This document shows, piece after piece, positions 1-5,308 of a stretch of DNA of 11,036 nucleotides (positions are counted from its first letter, which is position 1; every line of letters begins with the position of its first letter). This DNA comes from an uncultured Angelakisella sp. (lineage in GTDB: Bacteria; Bacillota; Clostridia; Oscillospirales; Ruminococcaceae): positions 1 to 11,036 of the forward strand of contig CAJUFR010000066.1 of assembly GCA_910585525.1 (NCBI GenBank), given 5' to 3'. Below the pieces are notes generated by a model that had not been told where the DNA came from, made no database searches, and saw only the letters and a program-made list of their open reading frames with translations. A program made the translations under genes and the position numbers.

Positions 1-88
1 TTGCTTCTTCTCATATCTTTTATTTTACCTTAATCTTCGTCTTTTGTCCACTCCCCAGGGAAAAAGGCCGAAAAAGGCGGCTTTCCCC

Positions 89-117
89 TTGCCCCGGCGC
101 CCGGTTTATGGTATCAT
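89..117 (+). promoter_or_regulatory. Probable sigma-A promoter of the ABC-F gene
   Basis: TTGCCC at 89-94 and TATCAT at 112-117 are separated by exactly 17 bases. The -10 matches the consensus at five of six positions and the -35 at four of six. A start near 124 would give a leader of about 45 nt to the TTG codon at 170. Bases 1-88 are pyrimidine-rich and contain no gene I can support. Confidence 0.45.
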
Positions 118-155
118 TAGACGGCTAACGCAGTTTATATCATATCACCATCATC

Positions 156-172
156 GGAGGACGCCAAAATTG
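156..172 (+). promoter_or_regulatory. Ribosome-binding site and TTG start of the ABC-F gene
   Basis: GGAGG at 156-160 lies nine bases upstream of TTG at 170-172. The family-typical N-terminus (ITVSNVSLTFGGQKLF) begins at the next codon. The reading frame stays open upstream to about 44, but that stretch encodes a basic, low-complexity peptide and overlaps the predicted promoter, so TTG at 170 is the better start. Confidence 0.8.
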
Positions 173-1777
173 ATCACAGTTTCCAACGTCAGTCTCACCT
201 TTGGGGGGCAAAAACTTTTTGCGGGGGCCTCCCTCAAGTTCACCCCCGGCAACTGCTACGGCATCATCGGGGCCAACGGCGCCGGCAAATCCACCTTCCT
301 GAAGATACTCTCCGGGGAGTTGGAGCCCACCACCGGGGAGGTGGTCATCCCCAAGGACCTGCGGATGTCGGTCCTGAAGCAGAACCAGTTCCAGTACGAT
401 GACAAGCAGGTGCTGGAGACGGTGATCCTGGGCAACCCCCGGCTCCACGATATCTCGGTGGAGAAGGACGCCCTTTACGCCAAGGAGGATTTCTCCGACG
501 AGGACGGCATCCGGGCCAGCGAACTGGAGGCGGAGTTCGCCGAACTGGGGGGCTGGGACGCCGAGAGCGACGCCGCCAAGCTGCTCCAGGGGCTGGGCAT
601 CCCGGAGGACTGCCACTCCCTGATGATGGCGGAACTGTCCGGCGGCGACAAGGTGAAGGTGCTGCTGGCCCAGGCGCTGTTCGGCAACCCGGACATCGTG
701 CTGCTGGACGAGCCCACCAACAACCTGGATATCCCCTCCATCAGCTGGCTGGAGGACTTCCTGCTGGAGTTCCCCGGCACCCTCATCGTGGTCTCCCACG
801 ACCGCCACTTCCTCAACACCATCTGCACCCACATCGTGGACATCGACTTTAACCAGATACGGATGTATGTGGGCAACTACGACTTCTGGTACGAATCCAG
901 CAAGCTGATGCAGCGGGTGCTGGGGGACCAGAAGAAGAAGCGGGAGGACAAGATCAAGGAACTGCAAAACTTCATCCAACGCTTCTCCGCCAACAAGTCC
1001 AAGTCCAAGCAGGCCACCAGCCGCCGGAAGCTGCTGGAAAAACTCTCCATCGAGGAGATGCCCGCCTCCTCCCGCCGCTACCCCTGGGTCAGCTTCAAGC
1101 CGGACCGGGAGGTGGGCAAAGATATCCTGGGGGTGGAGGGCCTCACCAAGACCATCGACGGGGTGCGGGTGCTGAACAACGTCACCTTCCGGGTGAACCG
1201 GGGGGACAAGATCGCCTTTATCGGCGAAAACGAAGCCGCCCAGACCACCCTTTTCCGTATCCTCATGGAGGAACTGGAGCCGGACGAGGGCAGCTTCCGC
1301 TGGGGCACCACCACCAGCCAAAGCTACTTCCCCAAGGACAACACCGCCTTCTTCGAGGGGTGCGATCTGACCATGATCCAGTGGTTCGCCCAGTTCTCCC
1401 AGGACGAGACCGAAAGCTACATGCGGGGCTTTTTGGGGCGGATGCTCTTTTCCGGCGACGATGTCTACAAGCCGGTGAAGGTGCTCTCCGGCGGGGAGAA
1501 GGTGCGGTGCATGCTCTCCCGGATGATGCTCTCCGGGGCAAACGTCCTGTTGCTGGACCAGCCCACCAACCACCTGGACCTGGAATCCATCACCGCCGTC
1601 AACAACGGCCTGATGGACTTCCCCGGCAACGTCCTGTTCACCAGCCAGGACCACCAGTTCATCCAGACGGTGGCCAACCGCATCATCGAATTTACCGAGG
1701 ACGGCTGCATCGACCGGACCTGTACCTTTGACGAGTACCTGGAATGGAAGAAGGAGACCTTCCCCAGCAGCAAGTAA
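170..1777 (+). CDS. ABC-F family ATPase with degenerate second nucleotide-binding domain
   Basis: A 535-residue soluble protein with two ABC domains and no membrane segment, the architecture of ABC-F proteins (YbiT/YkpA/EttA group). These act on ribosomes as translation factors or, in some branches, antibiotic-protection factors. Domain 1 is intact: Walker A GANGAGKS (34-41), signature LSGGD (156-160), Walker B IVLLDE with Glu181, and switch His210. A charged linker (about 240-310) carries the conserved RFSANKSKSKQATSR segment. Domain 2 (about 320-510) keeps signature LSGGE (439-443), but its Walker A region reads GENEAAQTT (Gln358 for Lys, both later glycines lost), the catalytic Glu is Gln464 (LLLDQPTNHLD), and the switch His is Gln493 (TSQDHQF). 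The length fits YbiT-like proteins (about 530). The gene stands alone between its own promoter and terminator. The ABC-F class is secure. Its target and any resistance role are unknown. Confidence 0.93.
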   Translation: MITVSNVSLTFGGQKLFAGASLKFTPGNCYGIIGANGAGKSTFLKILSGELEPTTGEVVIPKDLRMSVLKQNQFQYDDKQVLETVILGNPRLHDISVEKDALYAKEDFSDEDGIRASELEAEFAELGGWDAESDAAKLLQGLGIPEDCHSLMMAELSGGDKVKVLLAQALFGNPDIVLLDEPTNNLDIPSISWLEDFLLEFPGTLIVVSHDRHFLNTICTHIVDIDFNQIRMYVGNYDFWYESSKLMQRVLGDQKKKREDKIKELQNFIQRFSANKSKSKQATSRRKLLEKLSIEEMPASSRRYPWVSFKPDREVGKDILGVEGLTKTIDGVRVLNNVTFRVNRGDKIAFIGENEAAQTTLFRILMEELEPDEGSFRWGTTTSQSYFPKDNTAFFEGCDLTMIQWFAQFSQDETESYMRGFLGRMLFSGDDVYKPVKVLSGGEKVRCMLSRMMLSGANVLLLDQPTNHLDLESITAVNNGLMDFPGNVLFTSQDHQFIQTVANRIIEFTEDGCIDRTCTFDEYLEWKKETFPSSK

Positions 1778-1784
1778 AGACCGG

Positions 1785-1832
1785 CAGCGCCCGGCTCATC
1801 GACTAGCTTCGACGAGCCGGGCGCTGTTTTTT
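1785..1832 (+). terminator. Intrinsic terminator of the ABC-F gene
   Basis: A perfect 13-bp GC-rich stem, CAGCGCCCGGCTC (1785-1797) with GAGCCGGGCGCTG (1814-1826), is followed at once by six T (1827-1832). The 16-nt loop can pair further through two TCGA blocks. It starts seven bases after the stop codon. Confidence 0.93.
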
Positions 1833-1902
1833 GCCCTTTTGCCCCTCTTAAAAATTTTACCGCCGCCGCCAGCTGCCGGAAAAACGGGAGAAGCCTGGGC
1901 TA

Positions 1903-1938
1903 GAAAACCGGTGGGATGTGGCAAAACCAGCGGTTTTC
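1903..1938 (+). repeat. Imperfect inverted repeat upstream of the promoter
   Basis: GAAAACCGGTGG (1903-1914) and CCAGCGGTTTTC (1927-1938) are inverted copies matching at 11 of 12 positions. A shorter hairpin, AAAACC-AGC-GGTTTT (1923-1937), competes with it. It ends 31 bases before the first GTTACA-type repeat (GGTTACA at 1969) and upstream of the predicted transcription start, so a DNA-level role is more likely than an RNA one. Function unknown. Confidence 0.4.
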
Positions 1939-1968
1939 CGCCATTCGCTGGCAGCAGTGCCATTTGGT

Positions 1969-2016
1969 GGTTACAGTATGGTTACAAGTCCCATTGATTA
2001 AAGTTACATTCTGTAA
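1969..2016 (+). promoter_or_regulatory. Phased GTTACA repeats and TTACA-TTC-TGTAA palindrome (probable operator)
   Basis: GTTACA occurs at 1970-1975, 1981-1986 and 2003-2008, giving periods of 11 and 22 bases (one and two helical turns). The first two copies lie upstream of the -35 box; the third is in the spacer and forms the left arm of a 13-bp palindrome TTACA-TTC-TGTAA (2004-2016) that ends directly before the -10 box. Direct repeats at 11-base period are typical of OmpR/PhoB-family response regulators. The palindrome in the spacer is a classical repressor position. Which regulator binds is not visible here. Confidence 0.55.
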
Positions 2017-2022
2017 TATACT
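1994..2022 (+). promoter_or_regulatory. Strong sigma-A promoter of the first NPDTG protein gene
   Basis: TTGATT (1994-1999), a 17-base spacer and TATACT (2017-2022). The predicted start near 2029 gives a leader of about 73 nt. Confidence 0.8.
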
Positions 2023-2102
2023 GTGGACACAGGAGTTCGGGCAGCAGAGAAAACAACCACTTGGAAGCTCCTGGAACAAATCAGATAAAGGAGAATCCCC
2101 AG

Positions 2103-3047
2103 ATGAAAAAGATATTCGCACTGGTCATGGCCGCGGTCATCCTGACCACCACCGCCATGGCGGCTGACTTCATCCCCGGGCAGAAGATCCGCTTCAACGG
2201 CAACGAGGACCGTTGGGAAGGGGAACTGAAGAGCATCAACAGCGACAACTACTCCGTTTCCAGCGTCAAGTGGGAGCAGGGCAAGGACCTGGTGTCCTCT
2301 GTGACCATCGACAACGACGACGAGGTGCTGGTGCTGTCCCTGAAGCATGACTATAAGAGCACCAAGGAAAAGACTCTGCAAGGCACCATCAAACTCCGTG
2401 AAAAAGGCAAGACCCGGTACGCCACCCTCTCCATCGACTGCACCGTGGGCTACGACGTGGTGGACCTGTCTGTTGACGCCAACGGCGATGTTGAGGTCCC
2501 CACCATCGATTCCAGCAGCATCTACCGCATCAAGGACAACGACCGCGGCTACGGCACCATGAACTTCTCCGCCGGTGACACCGACGTCAGCGTCCGCGTC
2601 TACGACGGCGAGGTCTACTACCTGCATCACAACAACGACGCCATCAAGAGCGTCCTGACCGCCAACACCGACACCGACGCCACCATCGACTTCCTGACCT
2701 TTGAGGGCACCCCTTCCTTTAACGCCACCGCCACTGTCAACTTCTACGGCGTGGAGGAGGACATGTTCATCTACGAACTGCGTAACGGCCGCCTGGTGCG
2801 TTCCGCCGCCAAGTGGAGCGACGATAACGACACCTGGGAGCTCAAGACCCGCACCCTGGGCAGCTACGTCATCTCTGACAAGACGCTGAAGAGCCCCGCC
2901 GGCAACTCCACCAACGACACGGGCACCGGCACCGGCGGTGACAACAACCCCGACACCGGCGCCAACGACGTGGTTGGGGTGGCCTCCGCCCTGGCCCTGG
3001 CCGCCCTGGTCTCCGGCGCCGCCGTCTCGCTGAAGAAGCAGCGGTAA
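2103..3047 (+). CDS. NPDTG-type sortase substrate, secreted surface protein (paralogue 1)
   Basis: A 314-residue protein with a Sec signal peptide (MKKIFALVMAAVILTTTAMA, cleavage near 20-21), a predicted beta-rich ectodomain (about 22-262), a Gly/Thr/Asn/Asp linker (264-281), and a C-terminal sorting signal: NPDTG at 282-286, hydrophobic segment 290-309, tail KKQR. In sorting signals of this class the enzyme cuts between Thr and Gly and links the protein to cell wall, so this is a likely wall-anchored protein. It is homologous along most of its ectodomain to the next gene, clearest in the 223-262 module (FIYELRNGRL to LGSYVISDKTL). Ten of 12 Arg codons are CGC or CGT, unlike its neighbours, which suggests strong expression. 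ATG at 2103 is chosen from the ribosome-binding site and signal peptide. No enzymatic motif is visible. Ligand or role unknown. Confidence 0.88.
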   Translation: MKKIFALVMAAVILTTTAMAADFIPGQKIRFNGNEDRWEGELKSINSDNYSVSSVKWEQGKDLVSSVTIDNDDEVLVLSLKHDYKSTKEKTLQGTIKLREKGKTRYATLSIDCTVGYDVVDLSVDANGDVEVPTIDSSSIYRIKDNDRGYGTMNFSAGDTDVSVRVYDGEVYYLHHNNDAIKSVLTANTDTDATIDFLTFEGTPSFNATATVNFYGVEEDMFIYELRNGRLVRSAAKWSDDNDTWELKTRTLGSYVISDKTLKSPAGNSTNDTGTGTGGDNNPDTGANDVVGVASALALAALVSGAAVSLKKQR

Positions 3048-3076
3048 GCCCGGCCCGGCTACCCTGGTATCCCCAT

Positions 3077-3103
3077 GCCCCGGTGTAAAAACCGGGGCTT
3101 TTT
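3077..3103 (+). terminator. Intrinsic terminator between the two NPDTG genes
   Basis: An 8-bp stem, GCCCCGGT (3077-3084) with ACCGGGGC (3091-3098), loop GTAAAA, and five T (3099-3103). It lies 29 bases after the upstream stop codon, so the second gene depends on readthrough or on its own promoter. The only candidate I see for the latter is a CATAAT at 3152-3157 without a good -35 box. Confidence 0.85.
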
Positions 3104-3214
3104 GCCGCTTTGCTGGCAACATCATCCGTGTTTTTTTGGGCCGGAAATCCGCATAATGAAGGATGGAGAGGGAGTATTACCCCCGCCAAAAAACACAGGA
3201 GGAACGAAAGCATT

Positions 3215-4264
3215 ATGAAAAAGCTACGATCCCTGGGCCTGGCAGTCCTGGTGTTCCTCGCCACGGCGCTGCCCGCCTTCGGGGCGGATATGATGATGGA
3301 AGTCAGCATCGGCCTTACCGCCGATGGCGTGGACTACAACGACCAGAGCCTCCAGCCCGGCCGGGAGTACCGCTTCCCGCTGCTGGTGCGGTACGAGGAC
3401 GAGGTGCCCAGCCACCTGCGGGAGGAGGAGATGGAGGGCAAGCGCCTCACCGCCAGCCTGCGCCAGGGCAACGCCGCCTCCAGCCCCTCCATCGACCTGG
3501 AGGGTGGCCGGTACTACCTGGTGCTGAAAACCAAAGCCGACTACGGCACCAAGGCCAGCCAGCTGGAGGTCCAGGTAAAACTCCAGGACCGGGGCAGCGG
3601 CCGGGAGATCTCCCGGGCGTCGGTGCAGCTGACGGTGGGCTCCTCCCGGATGCCGGATGAGGCGGTGGGAGAGGTCCAGGAGGGGGAAGCCTTCCGGGTG
3701 GACAACAATTACCCCGTCATCACCAAAAAGCAGTTCCAGAAGCTGGCGGAGGCCAACGGCTACCGCTCGGTGACCCTGGCCGGGGACGGCTGGGAGTACA
3801 CGGTGAACGTCACCGACCTGGGGGACCGGAACCTGTACAGCACCAGCGCCATCAGCCAGGAGGTGCTGGATAAGTACCCGGCCCAAAACTTCCGCTTCCT
3901 GTCCTTCCCCGCCGGACCGGACTTCGGCGGCGCCGGCACCATGGTGCTGGACGTGGAGGACCTGCCCGAGTTCGACGGGGAATTTTACCTTTACCGGCGG
4001 CTGGGGAACCGGCTGTACTACCTGAAGAGCCAGTACGACCCCCAGGAGCAGACCCTTACCTTCCGCCCCAGCCAGCTGGGCAATTACCTGATCACCGACC
4101 GCAAGCTGGGTGACGTGGAACTGGGGGATGTGGTGACCGGGGCCGGCGACAACGGCTACGCCCCCAACCCGGACACCGGCGGGCAGCGGGCGATCGCCCC
4201 CGCCGCGCTGCTGGGGCTGGCGGCGCTGGTGACAGGCATGGTGGTGACCTTTCAGCGGCGATAA
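3215..4264 (+). CDS. NPDTG-type sortase substrate, secreted surface protein (paralogue 2)
   Basis: A 349-residue protein with a Sec signal peptide (MKKLRSLGLAVLVFLATALPAFG, cleavage near 23-24), an ectodomain (about 25-297), and a sorting signal NPDTG at 318-322 followed by a hydrophobic segment (326-345) and a tail ending QRR. AGGAGG at 3197-3202 fixes ATG 3215; the frame is open further upstream but without a signal peptide. It shares with the preceding gene the KxDYxxK...KLxxxG block (about 106-126), an FLSFxxxPxF block (228-237) and the YLYRRLGNRLYYL to LGNYLITDRKL module (258-298). They look like diverged tandem duplicates. Arg codons here are mostly CGG (15 of 24), and no strong promoter is visible, so it is probably expressed less. 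No catalytic motif is visible and the function is unknown; an adhesin or envelope structural role would be a guess. Confidence 0.87.
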   Translation: MKKLRSLGLAVLVFLATALPAFGADMMMEVSIGLTADGVDYNDQSLQPGREYRFPLLVRYEDEVPSHLREEEMEGKRLTASLRQGNAASSPSIDLEGGRYYLVLKTKADYGTKASQLEVQVKLQDRGSGREISRASVQLTVGSSRMPDEAVGEVQEGEAFRVDNNYPVITKKQFQKLAEANGYRSVTLAGDGWEYTVNVTDLGDRNLYSTSAISQEVLDKYPAQNFRFLSFPAGPDFGGAGTMVLDVEDLPEFDGEFYLYRRLGNRLYYLKSQYDPQEQTLTFRPSQLGNYLITDRKLGDVELGDVVTGAGDNGYAPNPDTGGQRAIAPAALLGLAALVTGMVVTFQRR

Positions 4265-4284
4265 AAAAACGGGGCCACGGCCCC
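4263..4284 (-). terminator. Second terminator for minus-strand sortase transcription
   Basis: Read on the minus strand: GGGGCCGTGGCCCC (4284-4271), one G, then seven T (4269-4263). At least five GC pairs close a short loop. It overlaps the stop codon of the converging NPDTG gene (4262-4264). Confidence 0.65.
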
Positions 4285-4285
4285 C

Positions 4286-4330
4286 AAAAACAACCGCCCC
4301 CCGGGAAGCGCGAAAGCCTTCCGGGGGGCG
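4286..4330 (-). terminator. Main terminator of the sortase (or pyk-sortase) transcript
   Basis: The stem between 4295-4309 and 4316-4330 has up to 15 pairs with one mismatch and one G-T, around loop GCGAAA. On the minus strand it is followed by TTGTTTTT. On the plus strand no T-tract follows, so it should terminate mainly the minus-strand transcript. Confidence 0.82.
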
Positions 4331-4347
4331 CTGTCATATCGGTCGGA

Positions 4348-5232
4348 TCAGAAGGGGGACTTGGGGGAGGGATTGACCTCCACCTTGACGGGGGTGGTCA
4401 GGGACGCCCCGGCGGGGAGCAGCTTGGCCTGGACCACGTAGCGGTAGTTGCTGCGGTTGGTGGTCTCCTTGTAGGTGCAGGTGGACAGGGTGAGGATGGT
4501 GTCGGTAGCGGACACATCCACATCAAAGACGAACTGGCTGCGCTGCTTCATCTCGCTGACCATGTTGGTGAACTTGGCGGCGTCGGGGTTGGGGTCGATG
4601 TAGTCAAAGTTGATGTCGGTGTAGTAGACGGCGAAGATCTGCCAGGTGAGTTCCGCCTCCGGGGTGGAGAAGTAGAGATAGGGGTTCTGCTTGCAGTACT
4701 CGATATCCAGGTACTTCTTCAGCTGGGAGAACCGGGCGCCGTCCGGGTTGTCGTCCATGCTGTGGCCGTAGATGACGACGTTTTTGGACAGGTCCTTCCG
4801 GGCCCCCAGGTTGGTGCGGTAGTCGGCGTAGTAGCAGCCGTTAAAGTCGCTCTGCTTCATGTTGTTGCGCCGCAGGTAATAGTCGTTGTCCGGGGCCTGG
4901 ACCACCACCTCGTCGATGGTGGTGCCGGGGACGGTGAGCCAGCCCACGGTGTCCTCGTTCTTCTGGGCGAAGGCGGCCATCTTGGTCAGCATATCCTTCT
5001 GGACGTTGCCGGTGCTGGCGGTACCCTCGGAGTTGGAGGAGTCGGAGCCGGAAGTGCTGCCGGAGCCGGAGGAACTGCTGGTCTTGCTGGAACTGCCCGA
5101 GGAGATGAGGCTGCCGCCGTCATCGCTGGAGGGGGACTCCGCGGGATCGCCGCCGCAGGCGGCAACGGCCAGGGTCAGGGCGACTGCCAGTACAAGGCAG
5201 ACCAGGGTACGCAGGGAAGAATGATTTTTCAT
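4348..5232 (-). CDS. srtB: Class B sortase, predicted lipoprotein
   Basis: A 294-residue transpeptidase predicted to act outside the membrane. It cuts sorting signals and joins the protein to cell-wall peptide. Catalytic residues in family order: His157 (VIYGHSMDD), Cys252 (LTLSTCTY) and Arg264 (NYRYVVQAKL). Spacing and flanking motifs fit SrtB rather than SrtA, and SrtB-type enzymes take NPxTN- or xPxTG-like signals, consistent with the two NPDTG proteins encoded opposite. The N-terminus is a lipoprotein signal peptide with lipobox VAAC (Cys26) and then a Ser-rich low-complexity linker (about 31-75) before the catalytic domain (76-294). Most sortases use an uncleaved N-terminal signal anchor instead. 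The ribosome-binding site is AGAGGTG just upstream on the minus strand. It lies 67 bp downstream of pyk in the same direction with no clear promoter between, so co-transcription is likely. Confidence 0.93.
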   Translation of the reverse strand: MKNHSSLRTLVCLVLAVALTLAVAACGGDPAESPSSDDGGSLISSGSSSKTSSSSGSGSTSGSDSSNSEGTASTGNVQKDMLTKMAAFAQKNEDTVGWLTVPGTTIDEVVVQAPDNDYYLRRNNMKQSDFNGCYYADYRTNLGARKDLSKNVVIYGHSMDDNPDGARFSQLKKYLDIEYCKQNPYLYFSTPEAELTWQIFAVYYTDINFDYIDPNPDAAKFTNMVSEMKQRSQFVFDVDVSATDTILTLSTCTYKETTNRSNYRYVVQAKLLPAGASLTTPVKVEVNPSPKSPF

Positions 5233-5282
5233 GGATGAACACCTCTGAAAAAGTTTTGTCGGCTGTCTTTTTTCTTATTCCT

Positions 5283-5308
5283 AAAGTGTAAGTAAAACAC
5301 TACACTTT
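5283..5308 (-). repeat. Inverted repeat spanning the pyk stop codon
   Basis: AAAGTGTA (5283-5290) and TACACTTT (5301-5308) form a perfect 8-bp inverted repeat around a 10-nt loop. In the minus-strand transcript the upstream arm covers the last two codons and the first bases of the pyk stop. No T-tract follows on the minus strand, so it is not a standard terminator. It could be a processing site or a partial attenuator between pyk and the sortase. Confidence 0.5.

Larger units (their letters stand above)
1833..2102 (+). other. Intergenic control region ahead of the first NPDTG protein gene
   Basis: The non-coding gap 1778-2102 holds the ABC-F terminator, a possible hairpin at 1903-1938, three phased GTTACA repeats (1970-2008), a sigma-A promoter (1994-2022), a leader of about 73 nt, and a ribosome-binding site AAAGGAGA (2087-2094) eight bases before ATG. 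I see no small gene in it. Confidence 0.7.

Noticed and set aside
62..90. Possible terminator AAAGGCCG...CGGCTTT of an upstream gene
   Set aside because: The stem needs a bulged base and no T-tract follows; no upstream gene end is visible in the window.
44..169. Upstream extension of the ABC-F reading frame
   Set aside because: It encodes a basic, low-complexity stretch and overlaps a plausible promoter. TTG at 170 has a well-spaced ribosome-binding site and starts the family-typical N-terminus.
140..1654. Long open frame (504 codons) on the minus strand opposite the ABC-F gene
   Set aside because: It is a GC-rich shadow of a well-supported gene. The translation is Val/Gly/His/Gln-rich low complexity with no domain. 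The same applies to the long opposite-strand frames over 2004-3125, 5570-6889 and 9693-10793.
3110..3214. N-terminal extension of the second NPDTG gene
   Set aside because: The extension has no ribosome-binding site and would bury the signal peptide. AGGAGG at 3197-3202 points to ATG 3215.
4261..4345. Bidirectional terminator for the second NPDTG gene
   Set aside because: The strong hairpin is not followed by T residues on the plus strand, so only minus-strand termination is supported.
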